NCBI GenBank assembly: GCA_963798195.1
Contig: CAWCSF010000010.1
Location: 744,001 to 808,000, forward strand
Reading direction: 5' to 3'
DNA: 64,000 nucleotides
Source: CAVSRC01 sp963798195
GTDB taxonomy: Bacteria; Pseudomonadota; Alphaproteobacteria; Rhizobiales; Kaistiaceae
Position numbers and translations under genes: made by a program. Each line of letters begins with the position of its first letter. The first letter of the stretch is position 1. Below the pieces are notes generated by a model. That model ran no database searches. It saw only the letters and a list, made by a program, of their open reading frames with translations, and was not told the origin of the DNA. Positions 45,085-52,889 of the stretch are shown here, one piece after another.

Positions 45085-46322
45085 ACGCGCCGGCGCGGAC
45101 CGCTCCCTACGATGTGGCGGCGATCCGGCGCGATTTTCCCATCCTGTCGCGGACGGTTTACGACAAGCCGCTGACCTATCTCGACAACGGCGCTTCGGCC
45201 CAGAAGCCGCAGGCGGTCATCGACGCGGTGAGCCACGCCTACACCTCCGAATACGCCAACGTGCATCGCGGCCTGCATTTCCTCTCCAACGCCGCCACCG
45301 AGAAATACGAGGAGGCGCGCGAGATCGTCCGCCGCTTCATCAATGCGGCGCATGTCGAGGAAATTGTCTTCACCCGCAACGCCACCGAGGCGATCAATCT
45401 CGCCGCGGCGTCGTTCGGCGGCTCGGTGATCGGCGAGGGCGACGAGATCGTCATCTCGATCATGGAGCATCACTCCAACATCGTGCCGTGGAACTTCCAT
45501 CGCGAGAAGCGCGGCGCGGTGATCAAGTGGGCGCCGGTCGCCGACGACGGCACGTTCCTGATCGACGAATTCGAGAAGCTGCTGACGCCGCGCACGAAGA
45601 TCGTCGCCATCACCCACATGTCGAACGTGCTGGGCACAGTGGTTCCGGTGAAGGAAGTCTGCCGCATCGCCCACGCGCGCGGCATCCCGGTGCTGATCGA
45701 CGGCAGCCAGGGCGCAGTGCACCTGCCGGTCGACGTGCAGGACATCGACTGCGATTTTTACGCCTTTACCGGCCACAAGGTGTACGGGCCGACCGGCATC
45801 GGCGTGCTCTACGGCAAGCGCGACCGGCTGAAGGCGATGCCGCCCTACATGGGCGGTGGCGAGATGATCGCCGACGTCAGCGAGGACCGCGTCACCTACG
45901 CCGAGCCGCCGCACCGCTTCGAGGCGGGCACGCCGCCGATCGTGCAGGCAATCGGCCTTGGCGCGGCGCTGAACTACATGGAATCGATCGGGCGCGAGAA
46001 CATCGCCGCCCATGAGGCGACGCTGGCAGCCTATGCGCATGAACGTTTGTCGCGGATCAACAGCCTGACGATCTACGGGCAGGCGCCGGGCAAGGGCGCC
46101 ATCGTGTCGTTCAACATGGCCGGCGCCCATCCGCACGACATTTCGACCGTCATCGACCGGGCCGGGGTGGCGGTGCGCGCCGGAACCCATTGCGCCCAGC
46201 CGCTCTTGAAGCGGTTCGGCACGACCGCCACATGCCGCGCGTCGTTTGCGCTCTACAATACGGTCGAGGAAGTCGATCGCCTTGCCGAGGCCTTGCAGAA
46301 GGCCCATGATTTCTTCGCGTGA
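45081..46322 (+). CDS. sufS: SufS-type cysteine desulfurase
   Basis: 413 residues from ATG 45081 (overlaps sufD stop). Group II desulfurase supplying sulfur to SufBCD, usually activated by SufE. TYLDNGASAQKPQAVID, ANVHRGLHFLSNAAT, EHHSNIVPW, PLP Lys in GHKVYGPTGIG (about 232), and the active-site Cys in RAGTHCAQP (about 370), ending FALYNTVEEVDRL. The stop overlaps the sufT start. No SufE gene lies in the window, so it may be elsewhere, or the partner may differ. Confidence 0.97.
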   Translation: MNAPARTAPYDVAAIRRDFPILSRTVYDKPLTYLDNGASAQKPQAVIDAVSHAYTSEYANVHRGLHFLSNAATEKYEEAREIVRRFINAAHVEEIVFTRNATEAINLAAASFGGSVIGEGDEIVISIMEHHSNIVPWNFHREKRGAVIKWAPVADDGTFLIDEFEKLLTPRTKIVAITHMSNVLGTVVPVKEVCRIAHARGIPVLIDGSQGAVHLPVDVQDIDCDFYAFTGHKVYGPTGIGVLYGKRDRLKAMPPYMGGGEMIADVSEDRVTYAEPPHRFEAGTPPIVQAIGLGAALNYMESIGRENIAAHEATLAAYAHERLSRINSLTIYGQAPGKGAIVSFNMAGAHPHDISTVIDRAGVAVRAGTHCAQPLLKRFGTTATCRASFALYNTVEEVDRLAEALQKAHDFFA

Positions 46323-46753
46323 TGATGATGGAAAACACACCCAGCAGCCCACCCCCTGACGTCGCGACAGCCGAGGCCGAGGCGGCGTCCGCGACCGGCT
46401 CTGCGATCAAGCCGACCGCGACCGGCTCGGCCATCCCGGCCGACGAACTGGAGCGGCTGACCTCCGACATCGTCTCGGCTCTGAAGACGGTCTACGACCC
46501 GGAAATTCCGGCCGACATCTACGAACTGGGGCTGATCTACAAGGTCGACATCGACGACGACCGCAACATCGCGATCGACATGACGCTGACCGCGCCGGGG
46601 TGCCCGGTGGCTGGCGAAATGCCCGGCTGGGTCGAGAACGCGGTGAGCCTCGTCCCCGGCGTCGCCGATGTCGCGGTCACCATGGTCTTCGACCCGCCGT
46701 GGACGCCGGAGCGCATGTCCGACGAGGCCAAGGTCGCGCTCGACTGGTACTGA
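46319..46753 (+). CDS. sufT: SufT-like Fe-S maturation protein (MIP18/DUF59)
   Basis: 144 residues. GTG 46319 overlaps the sufS stop and is followed by three ATG codons, so the exact start is uncertain. An N-terminal Ala/Thr-rich tail (about 40 residues) precedes the DUF59 fold: LTSDIVSALKTVYDPEIPADIYELGLIYKVDIDDD, with the conserved Cys in TAPGCPVAGEMPGW. SufT proteins help load Fe-S clusters on target proteins. Its position directly after sufS is common for this role. Confidence 0.9.
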   Translation: MMMMENTPSSPPPDVATAEAEAASATGSAIKPTATGSAIPADELERLTSDIVSALKTVYDPEIPADIYELGLIYKVDIDDDRNIAIDMTLTAPGCPVAGEMPGWVENAVSLVPGVADVAVTMVFDPPWTPERMSDEAKVALDWY

Positions 46754-46754
46754 C

Positions 46755-47795
46755 GTGAGAAGCGCGGCCCGGACCATTGCCGCGGGATGCCTGCTGGTCG
46801 GCGTGGCAACAGCGGCGCTGGCCGATGAGTCTCTGCGCAGCCTGGCCGATGCACGGGGCTTCCACATTGGCGCGGCTGTCGCGATGGTCCCGTTCCGCGC
46901 CGATCCAGCCTATCGCGACGTGCTGAAGCGCGAATTCAACATGCTGGTCGCGGAGAACGCCTTCAAGTGGAGCGAGATTCACCCCGGCCGCAGCACGTAC
47001 ACGTTCGACGATACCGACGCGCTGGTCGCCTTCGCCGAGGAGAACGGGATGGCCGTGCGTGGCCACACGCTCGCCTGGCACAACCAGAATCCCGGCTGGC
47101 TGACCAACGGAGCGTTCACCCGCGACGAGGCAATCGCGATCCTGCGCGACCACATCGAAACGGTAGTCGGCCGCTACAGGGGCCGCATCGCGGCGTGGGA
47201 CGTCGTCAACGAGGCGATGGGCGACGACGGGAGGCTGCGCCAGGATGCGATCTGGTACCGGCTGATCGGGCCCGACTACATCGAGATGGCGTTCCGCTTC
47301 GCCCGCGATGCCGATCCTGCGGCGAAGCTCTATTACAACGATTACAACGCCGAGCGCCTGAACGATAAGGCCAACGCCGTCTATGAGCTGGTGAAGGCGC
47401 TCAAGCAGAAGGGTGTGCCGATCGACGGCGTCGGCTGGCAGATGCATCTCGTCAACGGCTTCAGTATCGACGACTGGCACGAGAAGAACGCCGCCCGCCT
47501 TGGCGACCTCGGCCTCGAGATTTCGATCACGGAGCTCGACGTGCGGACGGCCCTGCCGACGAACGAGAGCGCTCTCCAGCGGCAGGGCAAGGCGTATGGC
47601 GACGTCACCGCCTTCTGCCTCGCCAAGCCGAACTGCGACACGCTGGTCATGTGGGGCTTCACCGACGCCCATTCCTGGATACCGGGCTTCGTTCGCGGCT
47701 ACGGCGATGCGCTGCCCTTCGACGCCAGGCTCCAGCCAAAGCCGGCATACTGGGCGATCCACGACACGCTTCTTGCCGCCGGGCGGGGAAATTGA
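46755..47795 (+). CDS. Secreted GH10 endo-1,4-beta-xylanase-like enzyme inside the SUF operon
   Basis: 346 residues from GTG 46755. Signal peptide (ARTIAAGCLLVGVATAALA-DE). GH10 fold with FHIGAAVAMVPFRADP, LVAENAFKWSEI, GHTLAWHNQNPGW, the acid/base Glu in WDVVNEAMG (about 153), LYYNDYN and nucleophile Glu in ISITELDVRT (about 260), and WGFTDAHSW: complete catalytic set. It would cleave xylan-type or related beta-1,4-glycans outside the cytoplasm. It starts one base after the sufT stop in a codon usage similar to its neighbours, so it is part of the transcription unit. A xylanase is functionally out of place here; see findings. Confidence 0.92.
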   Translation: MRSAARTIAAGCLLVGVATAALADESLRSLADARGFHIGAAVAMVPFRADPAYRDVLKREFNMLVAENAFKWSEIHPGRSTYTFDDTDALVAFAEENGMAVRGHTLAWHNQNPGWLTNGAFTRDEAIAILRDHIETVVGRYRGRIAAWDVVNEAMGDDGRLRQDAIWYRLIGPDYIEMAFRFARDADPAAKLYYNDYNAERLNDKANAVYELVKALKQKGVPIDGVGWQMHLVNGFSIDDWHEKNAARLGDLGLEISITELDVRTALPTNESALQRQGKAYGDVTAFCLAKPNCDTLVMWGFTDAHSWIPGFVRGYGDALPFDARLQPKPAYWAIHDTLLAAGRGN

Positions 47796-47899
47796 GCAAA
47801 ATCAATCCGTTGGCGGGACTTGTCGCGTAAGGCGAAGCGGCCCATCTTAGGGCAGTGACTGCGCCGGCCTTGAACCGGCGCCATCGGGAAGAAACAGAT

Positions 47900-48283
47900 A
47901 TGGCAAGCGCACGTCCCCGGCCATCGGTCATCAAGCTCACGGAGAGCGCGGCAGCGCGCGTCCGCGAACTGGTCGAGAACAACGACAAGAACCTGCTCGG
48001 CGTTCGCGTTGGCGTGAAGAACGCCGGCTGCGCGGGCATGGCCTATACGCTCGATCCGGTAGAAACACCGAACGCGGCCGACGATGTCGTTTCAGAGCAT
48101 GGCGTCACGGTCTTCGTCGATCCGAAGGCGGTGCTCTTCCTGCTCGGCGCGACGATGGATTTCGAGACCACCAAGCTCCGCTCCGGTTTCGTCTTTCATA
48201 ATCCGAACGAGGTCTCGTCCTGCGGCTGCGGCGAGTCGGTGGAGCTGAAGCCCGCCAGCGAGCGCGAAGCCGCCAACGCCTGA
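47900..48283 (+). CDS. sufA: SufA/IscA-family A-type Fe-S carrier
   Basis: 127 residues from ATG 47900. HesB/IscA fold with three conserved cysteines: KNAGCAGMAYTL, and the C-terminal pair in SSCGCGESVEL; all present. A-type carriers deliver clusters to target proteins. N-terminal basic tail (MASARPRPSVIKLTESAAARVREL). 104 bases separate it from the GH10 gene. Together with the preceding genes it completes the operon. Confidence 0.97.
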   Translation: MASARPRPSVIKLTESAAARVRELVENNDKNLLGVRVGVKNAGCAGMAYTLDPVETPNAADDVVSEHGVTVFVDPKAVLFLLGATMDFETTKLRSGFVFHNPNEVSSCGCGESVELKPASEREAANA

Positions 48284-48298
48284 CCGGCAGTTCCTGAC

Positions 48299-48967
48299 AT
48301 GCCCGGCCTGTTCGCCCGTCTCAAGGCTGACGCCAACGAGGCCTGGTGGAACTACACAACCCACGAGTTCGTGCGGGCGATGGGCGAGGGGACGCTGCCA
48401 CAGGCGGCGTTCCGCCACTACCTGACCCAGGACTATCTCTTCCTCATCCAGTTCGCCCGCGCCTACGCGCTCGCCGCCTACAAGGCGCCGACGCTTCGCG
48501 GCATGCGACACGCCGCCGCCGGCATGGCGGCAATTCTCGACATCGAGCTGAACCTGCATGTGCGGATGGTCGAACGCTGGGGCATCACGCAACAGCATCT
48601 GGAAGATGCGCCGGAGGCACGAGAGACGGTCGCCTATACGCGCTTCGTGCTTGATGCCGGCGCGCGCGGCGACCTGCTCGACCTGATGACGGCGCTGGCG
48701 CCCTGCGTCATCGGTTATGCCGAAATTGGGCGGATGCTCGCCGGCAGCGCCAGCGGCACGGCGGCCGACAACCCGTACCGCGAATGGATCGCCGAATACT
48801 CCGGCGAGGCTTACCAAAAGCTCGCCGCCGACGCCGAGGCGGAGCTGGACCGGCTGGGCGAGGAGGCCTTGACCGAAGCGCGCTACCCGCGTCTCCTCGC
48901 GCTCTTCGACAGGGCGACGCGACTCGAAACCGATTTCTGGCAAATGGGCCTGAACGTCGTCGGATAG
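48299..48967 (+). CDS. tenA: TenA-family aminopyrimidine hydrolase (thiaminase II)
   Basis: 222 residues, all-helical. TenA hydrolyses aminopyrimidine precursors for thiamine salvage. The active-site Cys is in APCVIGYAEIG (about 135), and LTQDYLFLIQFARAYALAAYKA and EYSGEAYQ are the family motifs. Starts 15 bases after sufA, same strand, so possibly read from the same transcript. No thiamine genes or riboswitch are visible near it. Confidence 0.9.
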   Translation: MPGLFARLKADANEAWWNYTTHEFVRAMGEGTLPQAAFRHYLTQDYLFLIQFARAYALAAYKAPTLRGMRHAAAGMAAILDIELNLHVRMVERWGITQQHLEDAPEARETVAYTRFVLDAGARGDLLDLMTALAPCVIGYAEIGRMLAGSASGTAADNPYREWIAEYSGEAYQKLAADAEAELDRLGEEALTEARYPRLLALFDRATRLETDFWQMGLNVVG

Positions 48968-48982
48968 GACAGGGAACGGCGG

Positions 48983-49402
48983 ATGGCCGGGGGCTTCCAG
49001 GACCTGCTCGATGAACTGTTCGCGCCGCTGGGCGGCGTCAGCATTCGCCGCATGTTCGGCGGGCTCGGCGTGTTCAAGGAGAGCATGATGTTCGCGCTGG
49101 TGGCGGACGACGTGCTGTATTTCAAGGCGGACGCGCAGACTATCCCGGCTTTCGAGGGCGAAGGCTGCGGCCCGTGGGTGTACGAGAGCAAGAATCGATC
49201 GACGGCTATGCCGTACTGGCGCGCGCCGGAGCGGCTGTTCGACGAGGCCGATGCTTTCGCCGACTGGGCGCGCGACGCATTTGCGGTGGCGCTGCGCAGC
49301 CAGAAGGCAAAGCCGAAGAAGAAAGCGAAACCGGCAGACAAGGCAAAGCCTGCCGCAAAATCCGGGCCGGTGGCGAAGCCGAAGCCGGCCAAGCACCGCT
49401 AG
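48983..49402 (+). CDS. TfoX N-terminal domain protein with Lys-rich tail
   Basis: 139 residues. N-terminal TfoX-type domain (LGGVSIRRMFGGLGVFKESMMFALVADDVLYFKAD...PYWRAPERLFDEADAFADWARDAF), as found in competence regulators but here without the C-terminal domain, followed by a long Lys/Pro/Ala tail (QKAKPKKKAKPADKAK) that could bind nucleic acid. Many alphaproteobacteria have this stand-alone domain, and its function is unknown. 15 bases after tenA. Confidence 0.85.
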   Translation: MAGGFQDLLDELFAPLGGVSIRRMFGGLGVFKESMMFALVADDVLYFKADAQTIPAFEGEGCGPWVYESKNRSTAMPYWRAPERLFDEADAFADWARDAFAVALRSQKAKPKKKAKPADKAKPAAKSGPVAKPKPAKHR

Positions 49403-49425
49403 AGCAACATCATATCGGGGGAAGC

Positions 49426-50562
49426 ATGACCGTATTCACGTGCGTCGAGGATTTTCGCCGCGTCGCCGAGCGCAAGGTTCCGCGCATGTTCAGCGACTAC
49501 GTCGCCGCCGGCTCCTACGCCGAGGAGACACTCCGCGCGAACCGCTCGGACCTCGAAAAGATCAAGTTTCGCCAGCGAGTCCTGGTTGATGTCGCCGCGC
49601 GGGACACGTCGACCACCATCCTGGGCAACAAGGTTCCCGTGCCGCTTGCGCTGGGTCCGGTGGGATCGACCGGGATGTATCGCGCCGACGGCGAGATACT
49701 TGCGTGCCGGGCGGCGCAGGCGGCGGGCATTCCCTACACGCTCTCGACCATGTCGATCTGCTCGATCGAGGCGGTCGCGGCCGCGGTCGACAAGCCGTTC
49801 TGGTTCCAGCTCTACGTGATGAAGGACCGCGGTTTCGCCCACGCCCTCATCGAGCGCGCTATCGAGGCGAAGTGCAGCGCGCTGATGCTGACCGCCGACC
49901 TGCAGATACTCGGCCAGCGTCACAACGACGTTCGCAACGGCCTTTCCGTGCCGATCAAGTTGCGGCTCAACAACATCCTGAACATGGCGACCAAGGTGCA
50001 ATGGGGCCTGGGCATGCTGGGCACCAGGAATCGCACCTTCGGCAATCTTGCCGGCCGGGTGAAGGGGATGGACGACGTCGGTTCGCTGGCGGTGTGGACG
50101 TCGCGGCAGTTCGACAATTCGCTGACCTGGAAAGACGTCGAGTGGATCAAGAAGATGTGGCCCGGCAAGCTGATCATCAAGGGCATCCTCGATGTCGAGG
50201 ACGCGCGCGCCGCGGTCGCGACCGGGGCGGACGCGCTGGTCGTGTCCAACCATGGCGGCCGCCAGCTCGATGGCGCGCCGTCGACGATCTCGGTGCTGCC
50301 CAAGATCGCCGAGGCGGTCGGGTCGGAGACGGAGATCATGTTCAACTCGGGCGTCCGCAGCGGTCAGGACATCATGCGGGCGCTGGCGCTCGGCGCGCGG
50401 TCTTGTCTGATCGGCCGCGCCTATGCCTGGGCGTTGGGGGCCGACGGTCAGCGCGGCGTCGCCAACGTCATCGAGTTCATGCGCAAGGAACTCAATGTCA
50501 CCATGGGGCTGGCGGGCGTCAGCCGTGTCGCCGACATCGACCGCCGCGTACTGGTGGAGTAG
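49426..50562 (+). CDS. lldD: FMN-dependent alpha-hydroxyacid dehydrogenase (L-lactate dehydrogenase-like)
   Basis: 378 residues, TIM barrel. MFSDYVAAGSYAEETLRANRSDLE (N-terminus), LALGPVGSTGMYRADGEILAC, FWFQLYVMKDRG (FMN), TADLQILGQRHNDVRNGLS, the catalytic His in VSNHGGRQLDGAPST, and IMFNSGVRSGQDIMRALALGA. Oxidises L-lactate or a related 2-hydroxyacid and passes electrons on. Closest in layout to respiratory LldD; the substrate may differ. ATG 49426 is chosen by RBS-like GGGGGAAGC and homology. Confidence 0.88.
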   Translation: MTVFTCVEDFRRVAERKVPRMFSDYVAAGSYAEETLRANRSDLEKIKFRQRVLVDVAARDTSTTILGNKVPVPLALGPVGSTGMYRADGEILACRAAQAAGIPYTLSTMSICSIEAVAAAVDKPFWFQLYVMKDRGFAHALIERAIEAKCSALMLTADLQILGQRHNDVRNGLSVPIKLRLNNILNMATKVQWGLGMLGTRNRTFGNLAGRVKGMDDVGSLAVWTSRQFDNSLTWKDVEWIKKMWPGKLIIKGILDVEDARAAVATGADALVVSNHGGRQLDGAPSTISVLPKIAEAVGSETEIMFNSGVRSGQDIMRALALGARSCLIGRAYAWALGADGQRGVANVIEFMRKELNVTMGLAGVSRVADIDRRVLVE

Positions 50563-50574
50563 GCGAGGGCAACG

Positions 50575-50594
50575 AAAAGGGCGCCGAAGCGCCC
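50575..50594 (-). terminator. Terminator of the DEAD-box helicase gene
   Basis: On the minus strand GGGCGC-TTCG-GCGCCC followed by TTTT: a perfect 6-bp stem with the very stable UUCG tetraloop and a U-run, 25 bases after the helicase stop. It lies between convergent lldD and helicase genes. On the plus strand it is also a hairpin but lacks a U-run. Confidence 0.85.
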
Positions 50595-50618
50595 TATCAG
50601 ATCGTCATCAAGGCTGAG

Positions 50619-52175
50619 CTACTCGCTCGGCACCTTCACCGGACGGCGCAGGAACTCCGGCACGTGATCGCCGAGGCCAACGACCGGCGGGCCATCGTCG
50701 CGGTCGCGGTGACGGTCACGATGGCGGTTCTCGTCGCGGCGCGGACGGTCGTTGCGATGATCGTCACGGGCAGGACGTGAATCCCGGCGCGGTTCGCGGT
50801 GCGTGTGTTCGTGGCGCGGTGCTTCGGCCGGCGCTGCAGCTTCGGCGGGAGCTGCTGCCGGCGTCGTCTCGACCTGTGCCACTGGTTCCGGCTGCTCTGC
50901 CGGACTGGCGGGCGCGGGTTCGGCCGATGCCTCACGGCGCGGACGACGCTCGCCACGGCCGCGCGAATGACGCTCACGCCCTTCGGACTTCGGCTCGTCA
51001 TGTTCCCGGTCGCCACGGCCCCTGCTGAAGGCGGCGGCGCGTTCTTCACCCGCTTCCACCTCGATCGGTGCGATGGTCTGACCGGTCAGCTTCTCGATAC
51101 CGGCGAGGTACTTGCGGTCGAGCGATGTGGCGATGGTGATCGCGGTGCCGGTGAGCCCGGCGCGGCCGGTGCGGCCGATGCGGTGGATGTAGTCCTCGGC
51201 GTGGGTGGGCACGTCGAAATTGAAGATGTGGCTCACCGCCGGAATATCGAGACCGCGCGCCGCGACGTCGCTCGCCACCAGCAGCTTGATGCGGTCCTTG
51301 CGGAAATCGTCGAGCGTCGCGGTGCGCGCCCGCTGGTCCATGTCGCCATGCAGCGCGCCGACGCTGAAGCCGTGCTTGGAGAGCGAGCGGTGCAGGGTCG
51401 CCACGTCGCGCTTGCGGTTGCAGAAGATGATGGCGTTCTTGAAATCGGTGGCGCCCTTGATCAGCGCCCGCAGCACGGCGCGCTTTTCGACCGGCTCGCG
51501 GCCCGACTGGGCGAGCAGCTGGCTGATCGTGGTGGCGGCGGTCGCGGGCTTTGACGCCTCGACCCGCACCGGATTGGAAAGGAACTGGTCGGCGAGGCGC
51601 TTGATCTCCGGCGGCATGGTCGCGGAGAAGAAGAGCGTCTGGCGCGTGAACGGCAGCAGCTTGCAGATGCGCTCGATGTCAGGGATGAAGCCCATGTCGA
51701 GCATGCGGTCTGCCTCGTCGATGACGAGGATCTCGACGCCGGTCATCAGGATCTTGCCGCGCTCGAACAGGTCGAGGAGCCGCCCGGGCGTCGCGATCAG
51801 GATGTCCGCGCCGCGATCCAGCTTCTTCAACTGGTCTTCGAAGGAGACGCCACCGATGATCAGCGCGACGGTGAGTTTGTGGTTACGGCCATAGCGCGTG
51901 AAGTTCTCCTCCACCTGCGCGGCGAGTTCGCGCGTCGGTTCGAGGATGAGCGTGCGCGGCATGCGCGCGCGCGCACGGCCCTGCTCGAGCAACGTCAGCA
52001 TCGGCAGCACGAAGGATGCCGTCTTGCCGGTGCCGGTTTGCGCGATGCCGATGACATCGCGGCGCTCGAGCGCGTGGGGGATCGCCTGCGCCTGAATGGG
52101 CGTAGGTTCGGTATAGCCGCTCGCTTCTACGGCAGCGAGGACCTTGGGGCTTAGTCCGAGACTCTGGAAGCTCAT
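50619..52175 (-). CDS. rhlE: DEAD-box RNA helicase, RhlE type
   Basis: 518 residues. Q motif and MSFQSLGLSPKVLAAVEASGYTEPTPIQAQAIP, Walker A AQTGTGKT (about 45), PTRELAAQ, TPGRLLD, DEAD box VIDEADRMLDMGF (about 152), FFSATMP, then helicase C motifs IIFCNRKRDVATLH, DVAARGLD and YIHRIGRTGRAG, and an Arg/Glu/Pro-rich C-terminal tail that can bind RNA. RhlE-like helicases act in ribosome assembly and RNA decay in the cold. It has its own promoter and a leader with a hairpin (see regulatory entry). Confidence 0.95.
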   Translation of the reverse strand: MSFQSLGLSPKVLAAVEASGYTEPTPIQAQAIPHALERRDVIGIAQTGTGKTASFVLPMLTLLEQGRARARMPRTLILEPTRELAAQVEENFTRYGRNHKLTVALIIGGVSFEDQLKKLDRGADILIATPGRLLDLFERGKILMTGVEILVIDEADRMLDMGFIPDIERICKLLPFTRQTLFFSATMPPEIKRLADQFLSNPVRVEASKPATAATTISQLLAQSGREPVEKRAVLRALIKGATDFKNAIIFCNRKRDVATLHRSLSKHGFSVGALHGDMDQRARTATLDDFRKDRIKLLVASDVAARGLDIPAVSHIFNFDVPTHAEDYIHRIGRTGRAGLTGTAITIATSLDRKYLAGIEKLTGQTIAPIEVEAGEERAAAFSRGRGDREHDEPKSEGRERHSRGRGERRPRREASAEPAPASPAEQPEPVAQVETTPAAAPAEAAAPAEAPRHEHTHREPRRDSRPARDDHRNDRPRRDENRHRDRHRDRDDGPPVVGLGDHVPEFLRRPVKVPSE

Positions 52176-52234
52176 TTCGTGATCGATTTACCCGGCTAAC
52201 TGCCGCGGTGAGACGGTGCCAACTCGTGGCTTTT

Positions 52235-52286
52235 CGTCAAAAGGAATTGACGCGCTGCAACATAGGGTCTGACCGACCGATGTCAA
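52235..52286 (-). promoter_or_regulatory. Helicase promoter and leader hairpin
   Basis: On the minus strand TTGACA (52281-52286) is followed after 16 bases by TATGTT (52259-52264), a perfect -35 with a fair -10. The transcript should start near 52250 and has a leader of about 75 bases, opening with a hairpin: CGTCAA (52247-52252), six-base loop, TTGACG (52235-52240). This is a minor structure; structured leaders are frequent in cold-inducible helicase genes. Confidence 0.65.
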
Positions 52287-52319
52287 CAAAGATTGGACAT
52301 ATGACGTAAATGTAACGCT

Positions 52320-52766
52320 TCAGTTGCTGGCCGGGCCGAAGCGATATTCGGTCGCGGACAAGACGAACAACTCGTAATTCTCATCCTTGCTGCCATTCGG
52401 ATCGAGCGTCTGAATGTAGACGGACAGTCCATCCTGGTCGGATTCCGACGTAAAATCGACCACGTCAAGCTTAAGATCGGCGAGTTCCTTGATCTCGATC
52501 GTATTCTCTACATTGGCCGTGCCGTCGTCGTGATAGGCAATCCACTGGACAAACATGCGGGCGGTAACCGCATCGCCGCCGGTGCGGGCGATGACGATGC
52601 GATAGGCACCGCTCTTGCCGTCGCCGTCCCAGGTTCCAGCGATGCGGACTTCCTCGACGGCGCCGGGCAGGGCGGCGACGCCGTCGCTCACCGCATCGGC
52701 GCGGGCCATGTCGGCGCCCGCCAGGCCGGCGACAATGCCGGCGGCAAGGAAAAGGCTTCGCAACAT
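52320..52766 (-). CDS. Small secreted protein of unknown function
   Basis: 148 residues with a clear signal peptide (MLRSLFLAAGIVAGLAGADMARA-DA). The mature part is a mixed alpha/beta, beta-rich domain (IAGTWDGDGKSGAYRIVIARTGGDAVTARMFVQWIAYHDDGTANVENTIEIKE, ending FVLSATEYRFGPASN). No cysteine, TM or known motif. ATG start with a normal signal peptide supports the call. Neighbours (helicase and parE, both minus) suggest no role. Function not recognised. Confidence 0.7.
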   Translation of the reverse strand: MLRSLFLAAGIVAGLAGADMARADAVSDGVAALPGAVEEVRIAGTWDGDGKSGAYRIVIARTGGDAVTARMFVQWIAYHDDGTANVENTIEIKELADLKLDVVDFTSESDQDGLSVYIQTLDPNGSKDENYELFVLSATEYRFGPASN

Positions 52767-52889
52767 CCGTCTCTCCGGGCTTTCAAGCCGCCGGGAGGAA
52801 ACTAGCGGAAAAGATCGGCGCGGTCAGCCCCGACCGCAGCGCAAGGGTTGCAGGAGGTTACGGCTACCCGCGGTTGCGCTGAAGCGTCC

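Noticed and set aside
43929..46322. 797-codon open frame containing sufS
   Set aside because: Only the part from ATG 45081 is SufS. The upstream part is an Arg-rich shadow of sufD.
46755..47795. Lipoprotein signal at Cys11 of the GH10 enzyme
   Set aside because: AAGC at residues 8-11 has too short a hydrophobic region before it. A normal signal peptide cut near ALA-DE fits better.
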